A DNA stretch of 64,000 nucleotides from CAZDCD01 sp964503885 (GTDB lineage Bacteria > Bacteroidota > Bacteroidia > Bacteroidales > UBA10428). Below, piece by piece: positions 28,564 through 37,983 of the stretch (position 1 is the stretch's first letter; every line of letters begins with the position of its first letter). Under the pieces are notes generated by a model that made no database searches, had not been told where the DNA came from, and was given only the letters and a program-made list of their open reading frames with translations. The DNA is taken from contig CAZDCD010000010.1 in assembly GCA_964503885.1 (NCBI GenBank), positions 86,118 to 150,117 on the forward strand, in the 5' to 3' direction. The translations under genes were made by a program, and so were the position numbers.

Positions 28564-29532
28564 ATGAAAAGAGGTTTATTTTTGAGAACGTTGACAAGCG
28601 TTGCGGTAGCGATGTTTGTAGCTGGTGGACTGTTTGGCCAGGTGGCAGACGGTGATTATCAGGTGTACGATGCTAACAGGACTGCACCAACGAACATTGA
28701 TTATGTTACGTTGAAAGCAGCTGGTACTACTATGGGGTATTATGCTTTACCCGATCCTTACTTTCACCCGAATTACGATGCCGGAAACGGGTGGGCGCTG
28801 ACCGCAGGCTTTGTGTGGAACTGGACAGCACCGTCTGATCCGGGAACACCTCCGGCTTTCAATAAGCCTGGCGCTGCAAACTATGTTGAAATTACCTATT
28901 CACAGGCTGGTATTTACAACATCAATGTGGCTGAAGAATCTCCGGCAGCGTATGGTGGATGCGCAGATGCAAGTCCGACTGTAATGAATGTTACTGTCAT
29001 TGATCCGCCATCTGCCTTATTTACCACAGCCGATATTACTTCAGGCCTTTGCGGTGATCAGGCAGCACAGAGCGTGGCAGTTGCTATTACAGAAGCTATT
29101 CCGGATGCCCTTGGTGCATTTGCATTTGCTGTTTCCGAAGTGGTTGAAAACCTCGATGCAGGTGGTACACCTGTCGGTGCTCCGCTCAGTACAACAACCG
29201 ATTATGTGGATTTTCCGACATCTGGTAAAGCTAACAGCGGGACGGCCGGAATGGTCGCTGCAACCCCGACATTCACGTATACCTTCAATTCATCTGCAAT
29301 AACTGTGCAGAACAGTATGCGTACAAGGTATACCTATACCTTGCTGAAGGCAACGGATGCTCCGGGAGCAGCAGCTGAAGGTATTATCTCAGCTATATCG
29401 GAAAAGTCCGACTATATTTCGGGTACCGTAAATACATATCCTTTTGGTGCAAAAACCACCACGGTATTTGTCGTGAACCCGGCACCTGCAACTGGTCCTA
29501 TTTATTATATTCCTAACAATTTTGAATATTAA
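28564..29532 (+). CDS. Secreted protein of unknown function with C-terminal GPxYYIPN motif
   Basis: From ATG 28564 (ATG 28540 and TTG 28534 are also in frame) this encodes about 322 residues. The signal peptide is MKRGLFLRTLTSVAVAMFVA followed by 'GGLFGQ'. The mature part is beta-rich and alanine/threonine-rich with no family I recognise; 'WALTAGFVWNWTAPSDPG' and 'VEITYSQAGIYNINVAEESP' suggest PKD/Ig-like folds. It ends 'NPAPATGPIYYIPNNFEY', closely matching the end of the giant protein upstream ('TGPAYYIPNSP'). It has no T9SS sorting domain. Located between the giant gene (147 bp upstream) and the type B sorting-domain gene (59 bp downstream), it is likely a co-secreted partner or minor subunit of the same surface structure (inference). 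Confidence 0.75.
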   Translation: MKRGLFLRTLTSVAVAMFVAGGLFGQVADGDYQVYDANRTAPTNIDYVTLKAAGTTMGYYALPDPYFHPNYDAGNGWALTAGFVWNWTAPSDPGTPPAFNKPGAANYVEITYSQAGIYNINVAEESPAAYGGCADASPTVMNVTVIDPPSALFTTADITSGLCGDQAAQSVAVAITEAIPDALGAFAFAVSEVVENLDAGGTPVGAPLSTTTDYVDFPTSGKANSGTAGMVAATPTFTYTFNSSAITVQNSMRTRYTYTLLKATDAPGAAAEGIISAISEKSDYISGTVNTYPFGAKTTTVFVVNPAPATGPIYYIPNNFEY

Positions 29533-29591
29533 CAGGACTTTTATAACAGCCATTTGAATGAATCGTTAATTCAACAGTTTTTAAGTTTCCA

Positions 29592-30614
29592 TTGGCTACA
29601 AAAATTAATATATTGACCCTTTTTATCATGGCATTGATACCTGTTGCCGGTCGCGGACAAAGTTTACCTTATGCCTGCGCCGGCACCAGGGCTGCCTATG
29701 GGGTCAGCGGATATATTAATTCGGCGTTCTACTGGACTGTCGACGGAGGAAGCATAATAGCCGACGAAAACGATACTGTTGTTGTGGAGTGGGATATGAC
29801 GCGGAGAGTTCACCAGATTCAGGTGGTTGAAATTACACCGTTCGGTTGTATAGGTGCGCCTGTTATGGCACAGGTAAATGTCAGGGCACCTGACGTTGAG
29901 ATCGGTGATGAAGTGGAGATATGTAAGGATGATTCAGTGCTGTTTGATGCCGAGATCAATTACGATACCCAGTTATCGTATATATGGCAGGACAGCAGCA
30001 CGCAAGCTACATTTTATGGTAAAAACGGAGGTATTGTGTGGGTGAAAGCAACAGGACTTGACGGATGCTCGGATTACGATTCGGCTGTATTGATTGTTAA
30101 CCCTTTACCTGTTGTAAACCTTGGCCGTGATACAGCCCTTTGCGGTAATTCCTCACTCGAACTTGATGCCGGGTATTTTGCCATGTATAACTGGTCGACA
30201 AACCAGATTGTAAATCCCATTACTATAGGACCGACAAACCTTCCGGCCGATACTATCACCGTTGAGGTTACCGATAACAATGGTTGCATTTCTTCGGATA
30301 CCATGGTGATTTATATGTGCGAGGTTGACAGGTTTTTTGCCAATATCCCCAACACAATAATTCCAAGTGATCCAAACAGCGCCAACCATACCTGGAGGAT
30401 CGATCATATTGATCTGTTTCCGGGTGCGGTGGTGGAGATTTTCGACCGCTGGGGAAGGCTGATCTATCATGCCGAGGATCCTGATCCTGAGAATGTGTGG
30501 GATGGTGTATCAAAAGCCGGCAAGGAAATGCCGATGGATTCGTATTATTACGTGATCGATCTGAAATACAGGAATTCCGATCCGCTGGTCGGTAACATTA
30601 ACATTATCCGGTAG
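29592..30614 (+). CDS. Ig/PKD-domain protein with gliding-motility/T9SS type B C-terminal domain
   Basis: A 340-residue protein. The start is TTG 29592: an in-frame TGA lies at 29559 with no ATG between, and the signal peptide (MATKINILTLFIMALIPVAG) begins exactly here. It has two or three Ig/PKD-like domains ('SGYINSAFYWTVDGGSI', 'VEICKDDSVLFDAEI', 'NLGRDTALCGNSSLELDAGY') and, from about residue 250, the type B (CHU_C) sorting domain: 'FFANIPNTIIPSDPNSANHT', 'VVEIFDRWGRLIYHAED', 'WDGVSKAGKEMPMDSYYYVI', ending 'NINIIR'. Such domains direct secretion through T9SS and attachment at the cell surface, usually needing a cognate SprF/PorP protein, which is encoded next. It could serve as the surface anchor for the two upstream proteins that lack a sorting domain (inference). 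Confidence 0.88.
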   Translation: MATKINILTLFIMALIPVAGRGQSLPYACAGTRAAYGVSGYINSAFYWTVDGGSIIADENDTVVVEWDMTRRVHQIQVVEITPFGCIGAPVMAQVNVRAPDVEIGDEVEICKDDSVLFDAEINYDTQLSYIWQDSSTQATFYGKNGGIVWVKATGLDGCSDYDSAVLIVNPLPVVNLGRDTALCGNSSLELDAGYFAMYNWSTNQIVNPITIGPTNLPADTITVEVTDNNGCISSDTMVIYMCEVDRFFANIPNTIIPSDPNSANHTWRIDHIDLFPGAVVEIFDRWGRLIYHAEDPDPENVWDGVSKAGKEMPMDSYYYVIDLKYRNSDPLVGNINIIR

Positions 30615-30635
30615 CGGATACCGGATGAATAAAGC

Positions 30636-30643
30636 TATATTTG
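30636..30643 (+). promoter_or_regulatory. Candidate internal -7 box of the PorP/SprF gene
   Basis: TATATTTG fits TAnnTTTG exactly and ends 62 bp before the porP-like ATG. It may allow expression of the secretion component independent of the giant gene. No clear -33 element is seen. Confidence 0.35.
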
Positions 30644-30705
30644 CGGAATTTTTACCTATTGAAAATAGAAGAGGAACAGTTTAGGAATCGTTGATTCCAT
30701 ATGCG

Positions 30706-31722
30706 ATGAAGAAATATCTGATCATAATGAGTGTTCTGGTGGTTGCGGGTATATCCATAACCTATGCGCAGCAATTGCCCATATACAGCCAGTATATGAT
30801 GAACGGGTTCCTGTTGAATCCTGCTGTGGCCGGCCATGAAGGGTACACTTCCATAAATATCACCGGCCGTGAACAATGGCTGGGGTTAAAAGATGCCCCT
30901 TCGACCTATGCCCTCAGCGCCCAGACCCGGCTGCTCAAGAACAGCTTCATTTCACGGGGTTCTTCTATAAAACGCAGACGCCGTGCCATGTCGCGAAGCG
31001 GCAGGGTAGGGATTGGCACATACATCTTTAGTGACTGGAATGGTGCCTTTAACCGGACGGGCTTGCAATTCACGTATTCGTACCATATCCCCCTGCGAAA
31101 ATCACAGCTCTCATTCGGCGCTTCATTAACAGGCTACCAGTTCAGGATCGACGATAGCAAAATTAAATTGTACGACGAGAGCCAGTTCTATGGTGACATG
31201 CGTAAATCCACCCTTATTCCCGATGCAAATTTCGGCGTCTATTATACCGACAGAAACATCTATGCAGGATTTTCCGCCCTGCAGTTGTTTGAGAATACAT
31301 TCAAGCTTTCAAGTAAAGATCAGGCTGAATTCAAGATGGTCAGGCACTATTTTCTGATGGCCGGATACCGTTTCGACATGATCGATTTTGTATTTGTGGA
31401 ACCCTCATTTCTCTTGAAGACAACCGATCAATTTGTATCACAGCTTGATGTCAATCTTAAATTTTATTTCAAGGAAGATTATTGGGCTGGTCTGTCTTAC
31501 CGTACCGGCGGTAGCTACAGCATATCCGAGGAATCGATACATGGCGGGGGAGCTTCCCTGATAATCATGGGAGGTGCCCGTGTGGATAAGTTTTACTTCG
31601 GTTATGCTTTTGATTACACATTAAGCGCCATAAGCAAATACAGCATAGGGTCACATGAAATCGTCCTTGCTGTAAAATTCGGCGACAATGCACGCAGGTA
31701 CAGGTGGCTGAACAGGTACTGA
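30706..31722 (+). CDS. PorP/SprF family type IX secretion membrane protein
   Basis: About 338 residues from ATG 30706 (TTG 30691 in frame is less likely). Signal peptide MKKYLIIMSVLVVAGISITY precedes 'AQQLPIYSQYMMNGFLLNPA' and 'AGHEGYTSINITGREQWLGL', the diagnostic N-terminus of PorP/SprF outer-membrane barrels. The rest is barrel-like with 'NFGVYYTDRNIYAGFSALQL'. PorP/SprF proteins bind type B sorting domains and tether or export specific T9SS cargo such as SprB. Its position straight after the type B domain protein and giant protein suggests it is the dedicated translocon partner for this operon. The next gene is convergent, so the operon ends here. Confidence 0.93.
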   Translation: MKKYLIIMSVLVVAGISITYAQQLPIYSQYMMNGFLLNPAVAGHEGYTSINITGREQWLGLKDAPSTYALSAQTRLLKNSFISRGSSIKRRRRAMSRSGRVGIGTYIFSDWNGAFNRTGLQFTYSYHIPLRKSQLSFGASLTGYQFRIDDSKIKLYDESQFYGDMRKSTLIPDANFGVYYTDRNIYAGFSALQLFENTFKLSSKDQAEFKMVRHYFLMAGYRFDMIDFVFVEPSFLLKTTDQFVSQLDVNLKFYFKEDYWAGLSYRTGGSYSISEESIHGGGASLIIMGGARVDKFYFGYAFDYTLSAISKYSIGSHEIVLAVKFGDNARRYRWLNRY

Positions 31723-31726
31723 TGCA

Positions 31727-32596
31727 TTATTCTTCGCTGAATACACTTTTATAGCTTCCCAGATCAATATTGCGGATCTCATAGATGTAACTGTAAAGTT
31801 TGAGTTGCTTGCCTGCATTATCGGTCTCGGAAAAATAGCTCAGGCTTCCTCCCGGGTAATACCCATAAGCATATTTCAGCATTAGTTCTCCGGAATTAGT
31901 ATACACCTTTTTTTCATGCAACAGACCTTTAGCGTTGTAATTAAACGTATCTTTTTCAGTAACCTGACTCTTATCCGCCATTATTCGTATTTCCTCTATT
32001 ACGCTCTTCTGATTCTTGGAGTTATACGTGATGTTCTCTGAAACGGATCTCACACCATTGGGATATTGTTTTTTGTATTTGGTATACCGCATCACCGGCA
32101 AGTGATCATTGTTATAGCTAATTGTTGTTTGCGACCTGTTTTTTTTTCCTGGTCCGTACTCTGTGATTTTTACCGGTAAGGTATCCTGCGTGTAATCGAT
32201 TGTTTTTTTACCGGTAACGGCCAGTTCACCTGCTTTCTTTTCAAACCTGGTTCCTGATATTTTTGCGCCAACAGAATTGTATTCATATTTTTCAGCATAC
32301 AGCAATGAATCGTCCGGCGAAAAGTGCTCTTCGGAAACGACTTTACCATCGTCCGTAAAGAATACAATATAGTTCGATATCTGATGGGTTACAGGATCAA
32401 AGTAAATGTCTCTTACCGGCCTCATCTCCGAATCAAAAGTTTTTTGCCTTATCGTAAAGTTTTTCGTGGTTGGCCTGCCGTTGATGATTTCACGGGACAG
32501 GGTCAGGTGAATTCTTACCGAATCGGTTTGTGCTGTAGCTGGCAGCAACAGAATAAAGCATGCGGATGCTAACAATATCGCAGGTGTATTTCTCAT
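31727..32596 (-). CDS. Exported protein of unknown function with YD/MORN-like strand repeats
   Basis: A 289-residue protein with signal peptide (MRNTPAILLASACFILLLPA). The mature sequence is a chain of 20-25 residue units with N-x-K/G turns ('EYNSVGAKISGTRFEKK', 'TYNSKNQKSVIEEIRI', 'NYNAKGLLHEKKVYTNSGE'), like the YD/MORN-variant proteins common in Bacteroidota. A shorter relative is encoded at 48548-48973. It lies 10 bp downstream of the TPR gene and so is probably co-transcribed with it. No enzymatic motif is visible. Confidence 0.7.
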   Translation of the reverse strand: MRNTPAILLASACFILLLPATAQTDSVRIHLTLSREIINGRPTTKNFTIRQKTFDSEMRPVRDIYFDPVTHQISNYIVFFTDDGKVVSEEHFSPDDSLLYAEKYEYNSVGAKISGTRFEKKAGELAVTGKKTIDYTQDTLPVKITEYGPGKKNRSQTTISYNNDHLPVMRYTKYKKQYPNGVRSVSENITYNSKNQKSVIEEIRIMADKSQVTEKDTFNYNAKGLLHEKKVYTNSGELMLKYAYGYYPGGSLSYFSETDNAGKQLKLYSYIYEIRNIDLGSYKSVFSEE

Positions 32597-32606
32597 AGAA
32601 TTGACG

Positions 32607-33869
32607 TTAATTGGTTGGTCGACTGCTGCAATGAATATCGATCAGTTCTTGTGCTGCCGTGTAACCCAGTTCAAGGGCTTTGTTAAGGTCCTTACATGCT
32701 TCTCCGGTACGCTGAAGATTGAGCAGCGACACGGCCCTTGAATAATAAGCCCCGGCCAGTTTCGGATTCAGCTCGATTGCTTTCGTATAATCGGCAACTG
32801 CCTCCTTGTGCTGTTGCAGGTTTCCTTCTGAAATTCCGCGGTTAAAATAAGCGGTGGACGAGGAGTGATTTAATTCAATGGCTTTGGTATAAAAGGGAAT
32901 CGATTGCCTGTAATCATCAAGCATGCTTTTGGTAACACCCAGGAGAAAATAAACCTGTGCATCAGAAGGGTCATATTCAAGAGATTTCTTCAGATCGGCA
33001 AATGCCTTATCAGGCTTTTTAAGCTGAATATAGGCCAGCGCCCTGTTATAATAACTCTTCTCCGGACGGTGTTTAAGCGCTATGGCTTTTGTAAAATCTG
33101 CAACGGCTTTTTCGAATTGTTTGTTCTGGGCGTAACTCACTCCCCGGTGGTAATATGCATCGGCGAATTCCGGATCCAGGCTGATTGCCTTGGTTAGATC
33201 TTCAATTGCGGCAACGTCGTTTCCGATACCCATTTTGAAAAAGCCGCGGTTATAATAGGCGCTTGCATTGCTTGGATCAATCTCGATGATCTTATCATAA
33301 TCGCCGATTGCTCCCATATAATCATCAAGGGCCGATCTGGCTTCGATGCTTTTCAGGTAGGCATCGATGTTTTCTTTATTCAGTGCTATGGCCAGCTTAT
33401 AATCGCTGATCGAACCCCTGAAATCACCTGTATGGGCCTTTGCGATACCTCTCTGGTAATACGCTTCGGCATATAGCGAATCGAGTACAAGGGCTTTTGT
33501 AAATGCTTGTGCTGCCTTATCGTAATCTTTTCCTGAGATGAGAATAAGTCCCCGATAATAGTATGCCTCTGGTATGATGCTGTCTATATGCAGTGCCATA
33601 TTGATGTTTTCCATTGCTTCTCCTGCTTTATTCATTGAATACAGGGCTTTTCCTCTGGCCAGATAGGCACCGGATGATTGTTTATTCCATCGCAGGGCTT
33701 TATTGAACAGGTTTAATGCCGTCTGATACTCTTTTTCTTTCAGAAAAACATTCCCTTTTTCAAAATAGCAGTCACTTATCTGATTTTTAAAGCTATACAA
33801 AACAATTGATGCAATAATAAGAATTGCAACCAGCAGCAGCAAGACATACAAACCTTTTATGTGTTTCAT
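32607..33869 (-). CDS. Tetratricopeptide (TPR) repeat protein, membrane-anchored
   Basis: A 420-residue protein with an N-terminal hydrophobic helix (about 8-27) that probably anchors it to the inner membrane or acts as a signal. Most of the remainder (about 35-410) is roughly eleven consecutive 34-residue TPR units, for example 'AEAYYQRGIAKAHTGDFRGS', 'ASAYYNRGFFKMGIGNDVAA' and 'AGAYYSRAVSLLNLQRTGEA'. TPR arrays mediate protein-protein contacts; no partner domain is present. Next gene in the same direction is the YD-like protein, 10 bp away. The pair is convergent with the porP-like gene. Confidence 0.88.
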   Translation of the reverse strand: MKHIKGLYVLLLLVAILIIASIVLYSFKNQISDCYFEKGNVFLKEKEYQTALNLFNKALRWNKQSSGAYLARGKALYSMNKAGEAMENINMALHIDSIIPEAYYYRGLILISGKDYDKAAQAFTKALVLDSLYAEAYYQRGIAKAHTGDFRGSISDYKLAIALNKENIDAYLKSIEARSALDDYMGAIGDYDKIIEIDPSNASAYYNRGFFKMGIGNDVAAIEDLTKAISLDPEFADAYYHRGVSYAQNKQFEKAVADFTKAIALKHRPEKSYYNRALAYIQLKKPDKAFADLKKSLEYDPSDAQVYFLLGVTKSMLDDYRQSIPFYTKAIELNHSSSTAYFNRGISEGNLQQHKEAVADYTKAIELNPKLAGAYYSRAVSLLNLQRTGEACKDLNKALELGYTAAQELIDIHCSSRPTN

Positions 33870-34152
33870 TTTTCAATGTTTTTCAAAATCCGTAACTAAT
33901 ATTACTAAAAAAAAATAAAAGAACGGATACTGGGGAAAAGTTTTTATTTCACGAGTTTTGTGTTCAGGTTTCAGGGTTCTTCAAAATAACTACGAGTGAT
34001 ATGCTGTTGATTTATTATCGTAAAACGATAACTTTTTTCTCCCATTATCAGACTTTTATCTGTCTCTTTCTTCCTTACTATAACATCCAGTATCAGAACA
34101 GATTACCGATTACTGATTACTCTAAACTTTTGAACCCTGAACTCTAAAAAAC

Positions 34153-35241
34153 CTAACTCTCCGGAAATTTATAAATCACCGAATTGATGTTCATTCCTGA
34201 TCCTACTGAAGCGAAAACCGCTATATTTCCGGGTTGCAGTGAATGTTCGGCAAGTCTGCCCGTAACAATAAGGTTGAGCATTGTAGGGATGGTTGCCACA
34301 GAAGAATTTCCGAATAGCGATATAGTCATGGGCATAATAAGTTTCGGGATCTTAATTTCCTTGTAGAGTTTAAAAAGTCTCTTAAGGATGGCATCATCCA
34401 TCTTAGCGTTAGCCTGATGGATGAGTATTTTCTTTACCTGGCTGAGCATCACTCCGGCTTTGTCGAGGCTGTCCTTTACCACCTGCGGTACCGTTCTCAA
34501 CGCATATTCGTAAAGTTTCCTGCCGTTCATTTTTATGAAAAGTTCAGAAGCTTTTGCCTCAGGGTTGTTTGATTTACCCAGCCATAAATTGTACGCCTGT
34601 TCCAGGGTATCTGATCGCGATATATGCGACAGAATGCCAACCGGTTCTTTGCTTTCCACAGCCTCAAGGATCGTGGCTCCGGCCCCGTCCGCATAGATCA
34701 TGCTATCCCTGTCGTATGGATCACTGATCTTTGAAAGCGTATCGGTACCTATTACCAAAACGCGTTTTGCATCTCCTGACTTAATGTAATAATTGGCCTG
34801 TATCATTGCCTGGAGCCATCCAGGACATCCGAAAATTACATCATAGGATATTGTAAACGGGTTATTGATGCCCAGTTTTTCTTTTACCCTTGCAGCAAGA
34901 CTCGGAAGAATATCAGACTGCAAAGAGCCGTTATGTATGTCGCCGAAATTATGCGCAACAATAATATAATCAAGGGTTTCCTTATCAATGGATGCAGATT
35001 TGATAGCCTCAAGTGCAGCATTGTAAGCCATATCCGATGCAGTCACCTCATCATTGACATAACGTCTTTCCCTGATTTCGGTAATCTCCTCGAATTTTTT
35101 AATAATTTCTTCTGTGGGTATGTCAATTTTAGCACCGTCGACGTCATAAAATTCATTGAAAATGAAATTTTCATTCCTGACTACTTTGGATGGAATAAAA
35201 CTGCCGGTTCCTATGATCACTGAATATTTTTCCATGCTCAT
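34153..35241 (-). CDS. 3-oxoacyl-ACP synthase III (KAS III/FabH-like) family protein
   Basis: About 362 residues from ATG 35241 (ATG 35235 is an alternative). The thiolase fold shows the KAS III triad: Cys in 'DVIFGCPGWLQAMI' (about 138), His in 'ILIHQANAKMDD' (about 276) and Asn in 'LFGNSSVATIPTM' (about 307). The C-terminal 'IAVFASVGSGMN' glycine loop is also present. KAS III condenses acyl-CoA with malonyl-ACP to start fatty-acid or specialised-lipid synthesis. No acyl carrier protein or other fatty-acid gene is adjacent. The N-terminus carries an acidic insertion ('NEFYDVDGAKIDIP') seen in a Bacteroidota subgroup often unlinked to fab genes, so it may make a special lipid and not be the main FabH. 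Confidence 0.88.
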   Translation of the reverse strand: MSMEKYSVIIGTGSFIPSKVVRNENFIFNEFYDVDGAKIDIPTEEIIKKFEEITEIRERRYVNDEVTASDMAYNAALEAIKSASIDKETLDYIIVAHNFGDIHNGSLQSDILPSLAARVKEKLGINNPFTISYDVIFGCPGWLQAMIQANYYIKSGDAKRVLVIGTDTLSKISDPYDRDSMIYADGAGATILEAVESKEPVGILSHISRSDTLEQAYNLWLGKSNNPEAKASELFIKMNGRKLYEYALRTVPQVVKDSLDKAGVMLSQVKKILIHQANAKMDDAILKRLFKLYKEIKIPKLIMPMTISLFGNSSVATIPTMLNLIVTGRLAEHSLQPGNIAVFASVGSGMNINSVIYKFPES

Positions 35242-35478
35242 AACCAATTCTCATTAATATAGATATAAAAAGCAAAATTGTGGATGCCTGCTGCTTTCTG
35301 ATACACAGATCGAGAAGTCAATATACCTCTGCACAATTTTTGGCGAATTTAAAGGATATTTAAGATTTATTCTAACCTTTTTTAAAAAAAACAGCGGCCG
35401 TGAGAGGACTTAGAAGCTTGTTATGTCCAGGAATACATTCAATTGCAGTAGAAATGATACCTCTTTTTGTTCATCCGG

Positions 35479-37983
35479 TCAACGTATGATATACCTGTCG
35501 ATTTTCGATAACATTTCATTCAGATTCAGGGGTTTTGAAAGATAATCATCGCAGCCTGAGAGCAGACACTTTTCCCTTTCTCCTTCCATAGCAAATGAAG
35601 TTTGTGCAATAACAGGTACTTTCGAATCAATTTTTTTTATCTGCTGGGTGGCAATGTACCCATCCATTACAGGCATTTGAATATCCATCAATACAAGATG
35701 GAAGGAACTATCCCTGAAAATATCAACAGCTTCGGCTCCGTTGATTGCCCTGTAAATTTTAGCCTTGGTTCTTGACAGTGCAGATTCCAGTACCTTATAA
35801 TTCAGGTCTTCATCTTCAGCGATAAGGATTTTTTTGCCTTTCCAGTCATAGTGCAGGAGCATATTCGCGGCTAAGCTCGATTTCCTAAGTTCCTGAACTG
35901 AAAAAGATCCGATCTCAATGGTTTTAAAAGGTATTGTAAAATAAAATGTCGATCCTGCCTGAACAGCAGATTCAACCCATATTTTTCCGCCAAGAAGCTC
36001 TACAAGGTTTTTTGTGATGGCAAGCCCTAAACCCGTGCCGCCAAACTGGTCTCCTGCAGTGGGATCTATCTGTGAAAACCGCTCGAAAATATACTGGAAC
36101 TTGCTTTCAGGTATCCCGATACCGCTGTCTTTTACATAAAACTGCAGGTAAGTAGACTGACGGGTAAATCCGAATTCGACAAATCCATCGACAGTATACT
36201 TTATCGCATTTTCAAGGAGGTTATTCAGGATCTGCCTCAGCCTGTGGCCATCAGTATCAATAGTAACGCTGTTTTTCAGGCAATTCCTATCAAGCGTTAG
36301 GATGATGTGTTCTTTGTTCCTCTTATTTTTCAATTCGTTGAACATATTCAGCAAATCAAAACAGATGGCCGTAATGTTACAGCTCGACTTGCTGATAGTG
36401 AGCTGCCGGGCTTCGATCCTGGCAATATCTATAATATCATCGATGAGTCCGAGCAGGCTTTCGCCGGCAGTGGTCACATAATTTATATACTCATCCCTTT
36501 TTGCTTTGGTAAGATCAGGGTCTCTGATAAAATTTGAAAAGGCAAGAATTGCATTCATCGGGGTCCTGAGCTCATGCGACATGTTCGACAGAAAGGCTGA
36601 TTTAAGCCTGTCGGATTCCTCGGCTATTTTTCGTTCGCTGATCTCAGTCTTCAGTTCAGCCGATTTCTGTTCCACCTGTTTTTCAAGCAGTAACTTGTGT
36701 TCGTGCAGTTCCTTTTCGACCTTTCTTTTCTGAATATAGGCTACAATGATTATTACCAGAAGACTTAGGAGGATCAGGATACCAATACTCAGGAATTTTT
36801 TATACAATTTTTGCTGAGCAAGTTCTTTGCTCTTTATGGTTAATTCATTATCAAGAAGTTCAAGCTTATATTCAGCTTCCATTTCCATGATCTTGTTTTT
36901 CGACTCTACAGATTTAATAGAATCTTCGAGATCATCAAACAGCTTGAAATATTCCAGAGATTTCTTGTAGTCATTTTGATCGGCGTACAAATTTGAAATG
37001 GCTTCGTAATTGGCCATAATTCCCTGTACATATCCTGCATGTTTTGCCAGTTCAAGACTTTTTTCATAATAGGTTAACGCTGTGCTCAGGTCTTTCAGGT
37101 TGGAGTAAGATGTACCCACATTGTGCATGGCAAGGATTTTTCCAATCTCAAAGTCGATTTCGTTGAAAACCTTCAACGATTCCTTGTAGTATCGAAGCGC
37201 CTGGGTATATTCCTTGCTCTTCTGACAAATCAGCCCGTTGTTGCTTAATGAAATACCCATACCTTCCTTGTCATCGAGGTCTTTGTAAATTTTATATGAT
37301 TTGGTGATATTTTCTTTTGCAGCATCGAACTCATCGTTTCCGATGTAGATCAGGCCCAGGTTTTGGGTGAGCCCGGCAATGTTCCTCTTGTTTTTTAACC
37401 GTTCATTTATATGAAGCGATTTTTTATAGTAATACAATGCGTTTTCGGTGTTATTCAGTTCGTGGTGCACCAACCCCATGTTCTGGTAGATGTTGGCTTC
37501 CTCCTGCTCACGGTTGAGCCTGATGTATATCTTCAATGCTTCCTGGTAGTCTTTTATCGCTTCTTCATAATTTCCCTGATAATACTCTGCCAGCCCGAGA
37601 AATTTGTTGATCTCCGCGATCTGTTCCGTGTTGTTGAACCGCCTGAAAATATCGAGCGCCTGCAGCAGGTAGCCTTTTGAATCCTTATACTCTTCTTTAT
37701 TGTATTTTGCCAAGCCCATTCCGGATGAGGCGATTGCTTTCAGGCTGTCGATATTGAGTAGTCTTGAGATGGCATATGACCTCGAATAATAATTAAATGC
37801 CGTAGCCGGGGAATCGTTAAGGTAATAATGCCCCAGTTTATTCAGGATTAGCGACTGTGTAACATTTTTTTCATCCGAAAGCTCTTTTTTCAGGCTATCG
37901 GGATCATCTCCGGTGGATACCGGGTATGAATTCATGGGAATTGCAAGCAGCAGGGAAGTTAATATGAAAAAAGCAGCTCTCAT
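35479..37983 (-). CDS. TPR-containing hybrid sensor histidine kinase/response regulator
   Basis: An 834-residue protein: signal peptide (about 1-19), periplasmic TPR array (about 40-370, e.g. 'AEYYQGNYEEAIKDYQEALK'), one transmembrane helix (about 395-417), a short coiled coil, HisKA with phospho-acceptor His in 'SNMSHELRTPMNAI' (about 470), HATPase with 'NLLENAIKYT', 'VKDSGIGIP' and 'GGTGLGLAITKNLVELLGG', and a C-terminal receiver with acidic pocket 'LIAEDEDLNYK' and phospho-Asp in 'LVLMDIQMPVMDGY' (about 763). It has no DNA-binding output domain, so it must pass phosphate to another protein. No regulator partner lies next to it. Classic Bacteroidota two-component architecture. Confidence 0.95.
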   Translation of the reverse strand: MRAAFFILTSLLLAIPMNSYPVSTGDDPDSLKKELSDEKNVTQSLILNKLGHYYLNDSPATAFNYYSRSYAISRLLNIDSLKAIASSGMGLAKYNKEEYKDSKGYLLQALDIFRRFNNTEQIAEINKFLGLAEYYQGNYEEAIKDYQEALKIYIRLNREQEEANIYQNMGLVHHELNNTENALYYYKKSLHINERLKNKRNIAGLTQNLGLIYIGNDEFDAAKENITKSYKIYKDLDDKEGMGISLSNNGLICQKSKEYTQALRYYKESLKVFNEIDFEIGKILAMHNVGTSYSNLKDLSTALTYYEKSLELAKHAGYVQGIMANYEAISNLYADQNDYKKSLEYFKLFDDLEDSIKSVESKNKIMEMEAEYKLELLDNELTIKSKELAQQKLYKKFLSIGILILLSLLVIIIVAYIQKRKVEKELHEHKLLLEKQVEQKSAELKTEISERKIAEESDRLKSAFLSNMSHELRTPMNAILAFSNFIRDPDLTKAKRDEYINYVTTAGESLLGLIDDIIDIARIEARQLTISKSSCNITAICFDLLNMFNELKNKRNKEHIILTLDRNCLKNSVTIDTDGHRLRQILNNLLENAIKYTVDGFVEFGFTRQSTYLQFYVKDSGIGIPESKFQYIFERFSQIDPTAGDQFGGTGLGLAITKNLVELLGGKIWVESAVQAGSTFYFTIPFKTIEIGSFSVQELRKSSLAANMLLHYDWKGKKILIAEDEDLNYKVLESALSRTKAKIYRAINGAEAVDIFRDSSFHLVLMDIQMPVMDGYIATQQIKKIDSKVPVIAQTSFAMEGEREKCLLSGCDDYLSKPLNLNEMLSKIDRYIIR

